Made by a program: the position numbers and the translations under genes. 29,926 nt of DNA from PVC group bacterium (GTDB lineage Bacteria > Verrucomicrobiota > Kiritimatiellia > SS1-B-03-39 > UBA6053). The stretch is taken from contig PXDP01000174.1 in assembly GCA_003565035.1 (NCBI GenBank), positions 1 through 29,926 of the forward strand, given 5' to 3'. Position 1 is the stretch's first letter. Each line of letters opens with the position of its first letter. Shown one piece after another: positions 13,673 to 21,785 of the stretch. The notes beneath the pieces were generated by a model. That model did not search any database. It saw nothing but the letters and a program-made list of their open reading frames with translations, and was not told where the DNA came from.

Positions 13673-15850
13673 TTACGCCTTCTTTTCCTCCGGCTCCGCG
13701 GGCAGGAAATCCATTTGGCGGGTTTCGAGGTCGACGCGGTCGATGTGCACGGCGATGGGGTCGCCGAGCTGGATGACCTTGCCGGTATTGCGCCCGGTGG
13801 CGCGGGTGCCGGTGCTGTTGACTTCGTAGTAGTCGCTGTCGAATTTGGGAAACGGGATGAGTCCTCGCTGTCCGCTTTCTTCGAGTTCCACCAGAATTCC
13901 GCGGGGTATGATGTTGGAGACGGTGGCGGGGTAGGGTCCGGTTTCGCCGCGGTTGAGCTTTTCGCGGTAGAAATCGAGCCGTTTGACGTTGACGGTTTCC
14001 TGTTCGGCATCGGCGGCGGCGCGTTCGCGTTCGCTGCAGTGCAGACAGATTTTGCGCAGTTCGGCGGGACTGTAGGGGGAATCTTTGTCCTGCTCCAGGG
14101 CGAGCAACAGGCGGTGCGCGATCAGGTCGGGATAGCGGCGGATGGGCGAGGTGAAGTGCGTGTAGGTGTCGAACGCGAGTCCGAAATGCTCTCCAAGTTC
14201 CTCGCTGTAGATGGCGCGGTTCATGTTTTTGAGCAGGGTGATGGTGACCGCCTGGCGCAGGGGATCGGCCATTTCGCGTCCGATGATTTCGTTGAGCGTT
14301 TCGCGGCTGACAGGCACGCCCTCGATCCCGAGCTGGCGGAGGTCCTCGGCCATCTGATTGAAATCGTCTTCGGTGGGTTCTTCATGCACGCGGTAAATGG
14401 CGGTGCCGAAGCGGGAGGCGAGCAGGGCACCCACCTCGCGGTTGGCCATGAGCATGCATTCCTCGACGAGGTGGTTGGCTTCGATCGGGGTTTTGCGGGT
14501 AAAGCCGGTGACTTGGCCTTCCTCGTCGAGCACGCAGCGGATTTCCGGCATTTCGAAGGCCAGGGCGTGTTCGCGCATGCGCCCTTTGCGCAGCTTGCGG
14601 GTGAGGCGGCCCAGCGCCAGCACCGCATCGCGGGCTTCTTCGGACACATCGGGAACCTGACCGCCGTCGAGCAGCGTTTGCGCCTGTTCGTAGGTGAGGC
14701 GCTGCTTGCTGTGAATCACCGAACGGCAGGTGTCCACCTGCACCACGGCGCCGTGGGTGTTGATGTCGAGAAACACACTGTGGGCCAGACGGTCCTGATG
14801 GGGAACGAGGCTGCACAGGTCGTTGGTCAAATGCTCCGGCAGCATGGGCACCACCCGGTCCACCAGATAGGCACTGGTGCCGCGGGCGGCGGCTTCCTGA
14901 TCGAGGGGGCCGTCTTTGCGGACAAAATGGGCAACGTCGGCGATATGCACCCCGACCCGGGTGATTTTTTTATCCAGAAATTCAATGCTCAGCGCGTCAT
15001 CGTAGTCCCGCGCGTCGAGGGGATCGATGGTGACAATCATTTCACCGCGCAGGTCCCGGCGTTCTTTGAGGTCTTTGGGGGTGACGGCGGTTTTGTAGGC
15101 CAGCGCCTCGCTCATGACCTCTTTGGAGAACTCGGAGGTGAGGCTGTGGGTGCGCATGATGGCGAGAATATCCACGCCCACATCGTCGGCATGGCCGAGA
15201 TCCTCGACCAGAACGCCGGTTTCGCCCTGGGCCGGATCCATGCGGTCGTCCAGACGGACGACGACTTTGTGCGAGGCTTTGGGGACAATGTTCTCAAAGT
15301 CGCGGACCCGCACCGAGGATTGGAAGCGGGAATCGTCCGGCAGGATCGACCAGCTTCCGCCGGAGCGGCGCAGGGTGCCGACGCAGAGGACATTGGCCCG
15401 TTCGACCACCTCGAGGACGCGGCCCTCATACAGCCCCTTTTTGCGTCGGGAAGGTTCAACGGTCACCAAAACCCGGTCGCCATGGCGGGCCACGGAAACG
15501 GCTTTGACGGGGATGAAGACCTCATCGACCTCCAGATCGCCGGGAAGGTGGTCCTGGGATTGCGGTTCCACCGCCACGAAAGCAAAGCCCTGCGGATGGA
15601 TGGAGATAACCCCGGTGACGGAGGGGAGCGGCTTTTTGTCTTTTTTGGCCATGTCGGGCGGGGCCAGGCGGCCGCCGTTCAGGCGGACGATCCGGCCCTG
15701 CTCCTCCATACGCACGAGCACCTTGCGCAGTTCCTTGCGCTTGGAGTTGTTGTAGCCAAGGCCACTTAAGAGGCCCTGAAGCTTCAGAGGTTTGTATCCG
15801 GGCTTTTTGATAAAAGCCTCGACTTGTCGTTGTAAATTGTCCTGATTCAT
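13673..15850 (-). CDS. rnr: Ribonuclease R (3'-5' exoribonuclease, RNB family)
   Basis: 725 residues. It degrades structured RNA from the 3' end in the cytoplasm. In order: an N-terminal helix-turn-helix-like segment (about 1-65), cold-shock OB folds (about 75-240), the RNB catalytic domain (about 265-600) with DPLDARDYDDAL holding the metal-binding aspartates (Asp276, Asp282, Asp284, Asp285), the late motif FTSPIRRYPDLIAHR, and a C-terminal S1 domain (about 635-715) ending in a short acidic/lysine tail (AEPEEKKA). It is slightly shorter than the E. coli enzyme because the basic tail is reduced. The start ATG at 15850 has AGGA about 12 bases upstream. It is divergent from glgA, with only 53 bp between start codons, and convergent with the reductase gene. 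Confidence 0.95.
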   Translation of the reverse strand: MNQDNLQRQVEAFIKKPGYKPLKLQGLLSGLGYNNSKRKELRKVLVRMEEQGRIVRLNGGRLAPPDMAKKDKKPLPSVTGVISIHPQGFAFVAVEPQSQDHLPGDLEVDEVFIPVKAVSVARHGDRVLVTVEPSRRKKGLYEGRVLEVVERANVLCVGTLRRSGGSWSILPDDSRFQSSVRVRDFENIVPKASHKVVVRLDDRMDPAQGETGVLVEDLGHADDVGVDILAIMRTHSLTSEFSKEVMSEALAYKTAVTPKDLKERRDLRGEMIVTIDPLDARDYDDALSIEFLDKKITRVGVHIADVAHFVRKDGPLDQEAAARGTSAYLVDRVVPMLPEHLTNDLCSLVPHQDRLAHSVFLDINTHGAVVQVDTCRSVIHSKQRLTYEQAQTLLDGGQVPDVSEEARDAVLALGRLTRKLRKGRMREHALAFEMPEIRCVLDEEGQVTGFTRKTPIEANHLVEECMLMANREVGALLASRFGTAIYRVHEEPTEDDFNQMAEDLRQLGIEGVPVSRETLNEIIGREMADPLRQAVTITLLKNMNRAIYSEELGEHFGLAFDTYTHFTSPIRRYPDLIAHRLLLALEQDKDSPYSPAELRKICLHCSERERAAADAEQETVNVKRLDFYREKLNRGETGPYPATVSNIIPRGILVELEESGQRGLIPFPKFDSDYYEVNSTGTRATGRNTGKVIQLGDPIAVHIDRVDLETRQMDFLPAEPEEKKA

Positions 15851-15903
15851 GAAAAAATGATTTCCTATTTGATGTCTGTATTGTGAAAGGTAAGAGCGAT
15901 CCC

Positions 15904-17403
15904 ATGAGTGACCCCCAAATTCCCCGCGTTTTATTCGTCAGCAGTGAATCCCGGCCCTTTGCCAGTACGGGAGGGCTTGCCGATGTATCGGAAGCCCTGC
16001 CGAACACCCTGAACGCCATGGGGGTTCAGGTGGAACGGATCATGCCGCTGTACCGCAGGGTGTGGGAGGGGCAGAGCCAACACGGATATTCTCTTGAACG
16101 CACGCCCCACTCTTTGAAGATACCCCCGTTGATGATTCCTATGGGGGGTGAAGTGATCGAAGCCGAGATATATTCGTGTCGCCATATGGGAACTCTGACC
16201 TATTTTGTCGGATGCGAAGAATACTTCGACCGGCTTGAACTATACGCGCTTCCGCACCGGGAGTACAGAGATAATTTCAAACGTTTTCTTTTTTTTCAAA
16301 AAGCGGTGGTCGCCCTGATCGACGGTTTGGGGCAGCCGTATGATGTTTTGCACCTCAACGACTGGCAGACCGGCCTGATTCCGCTGCTGCTGGACAAGGG
16401 GCTGAACGGCACCGGCCGCGCCCGGCGGGAAAAGGTGCTTTTCACGATTCACAATCTCGCATACCAGGGCGTTTACCCGGCGACGAATCTCTACGAAACC
16501 AATCTGCCCGGCAATATGCTCAACCGCTATCCGGAGATCGAATTCTACGGTCAGATCAATCTCATGAAGGCCGGACTCGCCGGAGCGGACCGCGTGAACA
16601 CCGTGAGTCCGACCTATGCAAACGAAGTGACCACTGGGGCCTTTGGCTGTGGACTGGACGGGGTGATCCGTGCGCTGCCGGAGCCGGTGGTCGGCATTGT
16701 GAACGGGGTGGATGTGGAGGCCTGGAATCCGGAGACGGACAAAACCCTGCCCGCAAACTACTCAAAGAGCAAGCTGGCCAACAAAGAAGTCTGCAAGCAG
16801 GCGCTGGTGGAGGAATTCGGGTTGAACTATCAGAAAGATCTGCCGGTGTTTGTGCTGGTGGGGCGGCTGGTGGATCAGAAAGGGCTGGATGTTTTGGCCA
16901 AGGCGATTGAAGAGATGCTGGCCCTGCCGCTGCAATTTCTGTTGCTGGGTTCGGGACAGGAGAAGTACCACAAGCTGATTTTGGACTGGAACCAGGCCTG
17001 GCCGGAAAAATTTGCCGGAAAAATCGGGTATGATTCCGATTTGAGCCATCGCATGGAGGCGGGCGGCGACTTTTTCCTGATGCCGAGCGCGTTTGAGCCC
17101 TGCGGACTCAATCAACTCTACAGCCTGCGCTATGGCACCCTTCCAGTGGTGAACAAAACCGGCGGGCTGGTGGATACGGTGACCGATGTGCGCGAGCATC
17201 CCGAGTCCGGCACCGGCTTTTTAATGAACGCCTACACGCCGGAGGCTCTGCTGGCCTGCATTCGCGCGGCGCTGAGCCTCTATCACGAGAAAAAAGAACT
17301 CAAGCGGATTCAGGTCAACGGGATGAAGCAGGATGTCACCTGGACCCGGACGGCGGAACGGTATCTGGCGTTGTATCAGGAACTGACGGATTCTCAGGAA
17401 TAG
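15904..17403 (+). CDS. glgA: Glycogen synthase (ADP/UDP-glucose dependent, GT5)
   Basis: 499 residues, close to the family size. It transfers glucose from a nucleotide sugar to the growing alpha-1,4-glucan. The GT5 N-terminus VLFVSSESRPFASTGGLADV aligns with the K-x-G-G-L motif, but the lysine position is Ser21 here. Other motifs are HLNDWQTGLIPLLL, TIHNLAYQG, NGVD.E.WNPETD, LVGRLVDQKGLD and the nucleotide-sugar motif SAFEPCGLNQLYSLRYGTLP with Glu398. I placed the start at ATG 15904; an in-frame GTG at 15883 is possible, but GAAAGG at 15885-15890 then serves as the ribosome site of the downstream ATG. The 3' end overlaps the convergent vapC gene by 10 bp. Confidence 0.93.
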   Translation: MSDPQIPRVLFVSSESRPFASTGGLADVSEALPNTLNAMGVQVERIMPLYRRVWEGQSQHGYSLERTPHSLKIPPLMIPMGGEVIEAEIYSCRHMGTLTYFVGCEEYFDRLELYALPHREYRDNFKRFLFFQKAVVALIDGLGQPYDVLHLNDWQTGLIPLLLDKGLNGTGRARREKVLFTIHNLAYQGVYPATNLYETNLPGNMLNRYPEIEFYGQINLMKAGLAGADRVNTVSPTYANEVTTGAFGCGLDGVIRALPEPVVGIVNGVDVEAWNPETDKTLPANYSKSKLANKEVCKQALVEEFGLNYQKDLPVFVLVGRLVDQKGLDVLAKAIEEMLALPLQFLLLGSGQEKYHKLILDWNQAWPEKFAGKIGYDSDLSHRMEAGGDFFLMPSAFEPCGLNQLYSLRYGTLPVVNKTGGLVDTVTDVREHPESGTGFLMNAYTPEALLACIRAALSLYHEKKELKRIQVNGMKQDVTWTRTAERYLALYQELTDSQE

Positions 17404-17789
17404 CCACGGATATCCAGTCCGGGAACACGGGTGAACGCCCCTGTATTCCTTGTAACCAGAGGCATGGAGTGAGCCAGTGAATGTGCGGCAATCCAAAGAT
17501 CATTCCCGCCGATCCTGAGTCCTTTTTTTCGGAGGTCACGGGAAATACGGCTATAGATTTCGGCAACCTGACGGGTAAACGACAGGATCTCGAACGAATC
17601 AATCATACGGAGGCAATCCGCATCGGATGGATTTGGAAACCCTTCGGAGTATTCCCCTAACGTAATCAGAGAGATGCAGGGAATCCTGTCGTGATTTTGT
17701 TGAAGAAAATCGTGAGCCGGACCCGGTGCCCTGTTCGCCTCCCTTTGGAGGTCAATTAAAAAGGTTGTGTCAAAGTTCAGGGATTCCAT
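17394..17789 (-). CDS. vapC: VapC-type PIN-domain toxin (RNase)
   Basis: 131 residues with the PIN-domain acidic residues in order: Asp7 in NFDTTFLIDL, Glu46 in LITLGEYSEG and Asp97 in GGNDLWIAAHSL, followed by VTRNTGAFTRVPGL near the end. PIN toxins of this kind are Mg-dependent RNases, often cutting tRNA or rRNA. The gene starts 13 bp inside the upstream antitoxin gene and its end overlaps glgA on the other strand by 10 bp. The compact two-gene layout supports a toxin-antitoxin pair. Confidence 0.88.
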   Translation of the reverse strand: MESLNFDTTFLIDLQREANRAPGPAHDFLQQNHDRIPCISLITLGEYSEGFPNPSDADCLRMIDSFEILSFTRQVAEIYSRISRDLRKKGLRIGGNDLWIAAHSLAHSMPLVTRNTGAFTRVPGLDIRGYS

Positions 17790-18013
17790 GGATCATCCGG
17801 TGGAAGGTCCATACTCTGGGCTTCATCAAGACCGTCAAGAATTTGATCCGGCACCCCGGACTTTAAGCGCGAAAGCAATGCTGAACACGTGGGCTTCCCG
17901 TTATCCCATTGGGCCCTTTTAATGACCTGTGAAAAGGATTCCCGAGGGTGCCTGCGCGAGCGGGATAATATCCGGTATGCTTCTTCGTCAACAGAAAGAG
18001 TTTTTGTTGCCAT
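17777..18013 (-). CDS. vapB: VapB-type antitoxin
   Basis: 78 residues. The N-terminus MATKTLSVDEEAYRIL followed by ESFSQVIKRAQW matches the VapB family formerly called DUF217 (KTI.L.EEAY..L......ESFS..I). This half should form the DNA-binding dimer; the acidic C-terminal half (LDEAQSMDLPPDDPWNP) should wrap and inhibit the toxin. It overlaps vapC by 13 bp, which gives coupled translation. A consensus-like promoter lies so close upstream that the transcript may start at or next to the ATG. Confidence 0.85.
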   Translation of the reverse strand: MATKTLSVDEEAYRILSRSRRHPRESFSQVIKRAQWDNGKPTCSALLSRLKSGVPDQILDGLDEAQSMDLPPDDPWNP

Positions 18014-18049
18014 ACACAGATAAATACACAGACTTTAGAGCTTTGTCAA
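18012..18049 (-). promoter_or_regulatory. Candidate leaderless promoter and operator of vapBC
   Basis: Read on the minus strand: a perfect -35 TTGACA (18049-18044), a 17-bp spacer, a -10-like TATTTA (18026-18021), then 7 bases to the ATG at 18013. That spacing puts transcription start at the start codon. A direct repeat, ATACACAGA on the plus strand at 18012-18020 and 18024-18032, overlaps the -10 and the start codon. It is a plausible site for VapB/VapBC autorepression. Confidence 0.5.
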
Positions 18050-18096
18050 ATATTCAAGAACATCGACATTTTTCTCAGAGGACATAAAGGGGGATT

Positions 18097-19449
18097 ATGA
18101 CTTCATTCAGCACCTTTGATTCTCTGCCGCTTTCTCCGTCCCTGATGGAAAATCTTTCGGGTTTGGGTTATGACGAGCCCACTCCGATCCAGGCGGCGGC
18201 GTTGCCGCTGATTCTGGAGGGGCGGGATGTGCTGGGTCAGGCGAAAACCGGGAGCGGCAAAACGGCGGCCTTCGGGCTGGGATTATTGCAGCGGCTGGAT
18301 CCGGAGGTTCTGGAGACGCAGGCGCTGGTGATCTGTCCGGTGCGCGAACTGGCGGAGCAGGTGGCGACGGAAATCCGGCGGCTGGCCCGGAACATTCCCA
18401 ACGTGAAACTGGTGACGCTTTGCGGTGGCATGCCGGGTCGGCCGCAGGATATTTCCATGAAGGCCGGGGCGCACATCGTGGTGGGTACTCCGGGGCGCAT
18501 CGCCAAGCACATCCGCAAAGAGCAACTTTTGGTGTCCGCTATCCGCACGCTGGTGCTGGATGAGGCGGACCGGCTGCTGGATATGGGCTTTGAGGAGGAG
18601 GTGAAAGAAATTGTTCACCAGATTCCCCGCAACCGTCAAACGCTGCTGTTTTCGGCCACGTTTCCGGAGGAAATCCGGGCGATGAGCCGGAAATTCCAGA
18701 AAAATCCGGAAAGTGTGATTGTGGATACCGCCCTGGCGCCGGGGGTGGTGGAGGAGCGGGAGGTGGTGGCGGGGCCCAAGGAGAAACTGCGGGCACTGTC
18801 CCGGATTCTGCGTCAGGAAATGCCCGAAAGTGCCTTGGTGTTTTGTGCGACCCGCCAGGGCTGCCGGGAGGTGGCCAAGGCACTCAGTGCGGAGGGGTTT
18901 TCGGTGGCCACGCTGCACGGGGAAATGGAGCAGCGGGACCGGAGTGACGCGCTGATCCGGCTGGGCAACCGCAGTGTGCGCATTCTGGTGGCCACGGATG
19001 TGGCGGCCCGCGGACTGGACATCGAGGATCTGCCGCTGGTGATTCATTACGATCCGGCAAACGATCCGGACATTCATCTGCATCGCACCGGACGCACCGG
19101 CCGGGCCGGACGAAGCGGCAAGGCCTTCGCGCTGGTGGAGCGGCGCCGCCCCGGCGCGCTGTTTCCGGAGGACTTGAATCCGCAGCACGGCTCACCGCCG
19201 CCGCCGGCCATGGTGAGTTTTCTGATGAACGGCGGGAAAAAAGACAAAATCCGGCCCGGGGATATTCTGGGGGCGATGGTAAAAGAGGCCGGCCTGAACG
19301 CGGAGGATGTGGGCAAAATCCACGTTGCGGACACCTACACGGTGATTGCGGTCCGCAATGGCGTTCAGCGGAAAGTCCAAAAATGGGCCACAGCCGGGCG
19401 CATCAAGGGACGCCGGATCGCACCGATGCCGGCACGGGATATTTTCTGA
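18097..19449 (+). CDS. dbpA: DEAD-box RNA helicase DbpA
   Basis: 450 residues. In order: Q motif (about Thr29-Gln32), Walker A AKTGSGKT (49-56), PVRELAEQ, TPGR, DEAD box LDEADRL (154-160), SAT (186-188), TDVAARGLD and HRTGRTGR. The C-terminal domain (about 373-446), with VSFLMNGGKKDKIRPGDILGAM then VGKIHV and GRIKGRR, is the DbpA-specific RNA-binding domain that targets hairpin 92 of 23S rRNA, so the likely role is large-subunit assembly. The ribosome site is AAAGGGGGG just before the ATG. The gene is divergent from vapBC (83-bp gap) and ends at a cluster of palindromes. Confidence 0.93.
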   Translation: MTSFSTFDSLPLSPSLMENLSGLGYDEPTPIQAAALPLILEGRDVLGQAKTGSGKTAAFGLGLLQRLDPEVLETQALVICPVRELAEQVATEIRRLARNIPNVKLVTLCGGMPGRPQDISMKAGAHIVVGTPGRIAKHIRKEQLLVSAIRTLVLDEADRLLDMGFEEEVKEIVHQIPRNRQTLLFSATFPEEIRAMSRKFQKNPESVIVDTALAPGVVEEREVVAGPKEKLRALSRILRQEMPESALVFCATRQGCREVAKALSAEGFSVATLHGEMEQRDRSDALIRLGNRSVRILVATDVAARGLDIEDLPLVIHYDPANDPDIHLHRTGRTGRAGRSGKAFALVERRRPGALFPEDLNPQHGSPPPPAMVSFLMNGGKKDKIRPGDILGAMVKEAGLNAEDVGKIHVADTYTVIAVRNGVQRKVQKWATAGRIKGRRIAPMPARDIF

Positions 19450-19450
19450 G

Positions 19451-19560
19451 TTTCCGATGATCGGAAAGCGTGCGGTTTGATTTTCCGATGATCGGAAAAA
19501 TCCCACCCTTTTTTTCCGATCATCGGAAAACCGTTGTGGCTGGTTTCCGATGATCGGAAA
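19451..19560. repeat. Four-copy cluster of the palindrome TTTCCGATGATCGGAAA
   Basis: Copies lie at 19451-19467, 19482-19498, 19513-19529 (reverse orientation, centre C instead of G) and 19544-19560. Each has 8-bp arms around a single centre base. Starts are 31 bp apart in every case, an exact spacing close to three helical turns. The cluster sits between two convergent genes, starting 1 bp after the dbpA stop and ending 47 bp before the next stop. The rest of this gap holds nothing I recognise. Confidence 0.9.
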
Positions 19561-19607
19561 ACCGAAGTGAGGGGGAGGGAAAGGCCGGTTTACACCGTGT
19601 GAGGGAC

Positions 19608-21773
19608 TCAGCGTTGGTTGGTGAAGGTTACGGTGCCGTCGGGGGCAACGGTTTGTTGGAAGAAGCTTTCTCCGGTGTCGAGTGTCAGGGTGCCGCCTTC
19701 CCAGGTGGCGGAGATGGGGGCGTTGTTGTCCATGGGCCGGAAGAGATCCAGGTGCGCATCCCAGTCATAATGGATGCCGTCCCGTTCGACACGGGGGCGG
19801 TTGTCGTCGGCCTGCCAGTGGACGGTGAGGGTATGGTCTTCAAGGGCGCGGAGATGGATTCGGCCTTTGTCCAGGCCGCTCAGGTCGAATGTTGCTCCTG
19901 CGAGTATTTTCCGGCGGAAGTCGGCAAAGCTGTCAAACGCTTCTGCGTCGCCCATCAGCAGCGCAAAGCCGGCATAGGTGCCGCCGGTTTGACGGATCCG
20001 CAGGGTGATGGTTCCGTTCGAGGCTTCCCGGACCGGCTGGATGGACTCCACGGGCAGGTTCAGCGGTTGGAGGGCCATGTAGGTTTTGTCGTGTTCGAGG
20101 AACCAGAGGCCGGCGTCTGTTTCGACGTTCATTTCTCCGGGAATGCTGAAGACAAATTCGGCCTGCTCATCCTGACGCAGCCAGACGAGGGCATTGCGGT
20201 ACTGGCCGATCTGATCGCCCTGCCGCAGTCCGTTTATACGCCTGCCACTGTTGGCCTGGAAGAGCCGGGCTCCGCCGTCGGTGCGGTCCATGGCGATGTC
20301 AAAGGCGCGCACATCTCCCTGAGGTGACCGGCTGACGGCACTGCCCATGTAGTAGGATTTTCCGTAGAATACGGTCTCCCAGGTTTGGGGATGTTCGCTC
20401 TGTCCCGGGAGCCAGAAGGAGTAGGTGGGTTTGGTATTGATCATTTCCGCAGGTCGGGGGAAGCGTCCCTGGCCGATATGCAGGGTGGCGAGGGGAGGGC
20501 GGTAGCCGCTGGTGACGGAATGGAAGAGATCATAGTAGGGACGGGACACGGGGGCGGGTGTGTCGCCAAAGTAGAGCCAGATATAGTTGTTGAGACCGCC
20601 GCCGGTTCGTTTGGTGGGGGCTACGGCTTCTCCGCGGTAATATTTCAGGGCGGCGGAGGTGTAGAGATAATCCAGCGCGGCTTTTGCGAGACCGACGACG
20701 ACTTCATCCCGGGCGAAATCGTAGAGGTTGTGGTAAGGGGCGATGGTGTGATGCAGGTAATTTTCGCTGTCCCATTCCCCGTGGTGGTTGCGGTAGAGGG
20801 CGGTGACAAAGTTTTTAATTTTGTTTTTGTAGAGGCTGCGGACGGTTTCGTTGCCGGTTTCCTCGGCCATGAGATAAACGGCAATATCCCGCATGGCCCG
20901 CAGGTTGTCGGTGTTGCGCGCATCCGCGCGGGTGCCGCGGACCGCCGGGTCCCAGCGGTCACCGACGGGCCCGCTGCCCACGCCGTGGAGTGGATGGGGA
21001 AAGGGATTGGCCAGCCGCTCCAGGTCTTCGTAGACCTTCCAGCCCTGGTCGGCATACTGCCGCCACCAGACGGTCCATTTTTCCGGGTCCGCTCCGAGGT
21101 CTTCCTCCGCATACCGGTCCCGTACGGTGCCTTCAATGGCATCCCCAGGCAGCGTGGCGATGGTTTCCCGGAAACGTTCGAGCAGCTTGAGCGCGTATTC
21201 ACGCACGGCGGGATTCTGGCTGGACAGCGAACGGACCAGTTCAAAGCTGGGCCGCGGGTCGTCCGCGGTCCAGATTTTTGCGCCGTCGAACATGCGCTGG
21301 CGGTAGTCGGGGCTCAAGGCGGGTCCAAAAAAGAAATACTTCCGCATCTGGCCTTTGAGTGTGAAGCCCCAGTAATAATCAATGCCAAGGGTCCATTGGT
21401 GATCTGTTCCGCCCTGGCGGTCAGGGGTCTGCAGGGCTTGGATTACCTCATCGTGACTGCCGAGGAGATAATTGAACATGGTTCTGGGAAAGGTATCTTT
21501 TTCCCGTTCCTGGGTTGTGTTGACGCCGATTTGTCCTTCAAAGTGACGGATGACATGATTGGCCCGCTCCCAGTAGGCGTTTTCTTCGGGTTCAGGAAGG
21601 GGGGGATTTCTGAAGGCTTCCGGTACTTCCGGTGTGCGTACCCGGATGAGGTCGTTTTCTTGATAAATGCGGTCACGCGGATGCATTTCGGCGTGCAGGG
21701 GCATTGTGGCGGCAGTGGCCAACAGGGCTGCGATCAGGGTTTGGGTTTTCGTCGCGGTGCGGGGGTTTTTCAT
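19608..21773 (-). CDS. Large secreted protein of unknown function
   Basis: 721 residues with a signal peptide (MKNPRTATKTQTLIAALLATAATMPLHA, cut near residue 28). The middle (about 100-420) is rich in Trp, Tyr and charged helices, for example YYWGFTLKGQMRKYFFFGP, LHHTIAPYHNLYDFARDEVV and IWLYFGDTP. Motifs such as EWDSENYLHHTIAPYHNLYDF resemble the alpha/alpha-toroid folds of glycosidases and polysaccharide lyases. The last 250 residues (FWLPGQSEHPQTWETVFYGKSYYMGSA...) look like beta-sandwich sequence. A role in breaking down or binding polysaccharide outside the cytoplasm is plausible, but I cannot assign a family or catalytic residues. The start at 21773 is 12 bp after panB and lacks a strong ribosome site. 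Confidence 0.7.
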   Translation of the reverse strand: MKNPRTATKTQTLIAALLATAATMPLHAEMHPRDRIYQENDLIRVRTPEVPEAFRNPPLPEPEENAYWERANHVIRHFEGQIGVNTTQEREKDTFPRTMFNYLLGSHDEVIQALQTPDRQGGTDHQWTLGIDYYWGFTLKGQMRKYFFFGPALSPDYRQRMFDGAKIWTADDPRPSFELVRSLSSQNPAVREYALKLLERFRETIATLPGDAIEGTVRDRYAEEDLGADPEKWTVWWRQYADQGWKVYEDLERLANPFPHPLHGVGSGPVGDRWDPAVRGTRADARNTDNLRAMRDIAVYLMAEETGNETVRSLYKNKIKNFVTALYRNHHGEWDSENYLHHTIAPYHNLYDFARDEVVVGLAKAALDYLYTSAALKYYRGEAVAPTKRTGGGLNNYIWLYFGDTPAPVSRPYYDLFHSVTSGYRPPLATLHIGQGRFPRPAEMINTKPTYSFWLPGQSEHPQTWETVFYGKSYYMGSAVSRSPQGDVRAFDIAMDRTDGGARLFQANSGRRINGLRQGDQIGQYRNALVWLRQDEQAEFVFSIPGEMNVETDAGLWFLEHDKTYMALQPLNLPVESIQPVREASNGTITLRIRQTGGTYAGFALLMGDAEAFDSFADFRRKILAGATFDLSGLDKGRIHLRALEDHTLTVHWQADDNRPRVERDGIHYDWDAHLDLFRPMDNNAPISATWEGGTLTLDTGESFFQQTVAPDGTVTFTNQR

Positions 21774-21785
21774 TTTAGGTCCGAT

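Noticed and set aside
19451..19560. Possible CRISPR array from evenly spaced 17-mers
   Set aside because: The repeats are only 17 bp with 14-bp gaps, one copy is inverted, and no cas genes are nearby. An array of palindromic sites fits better.
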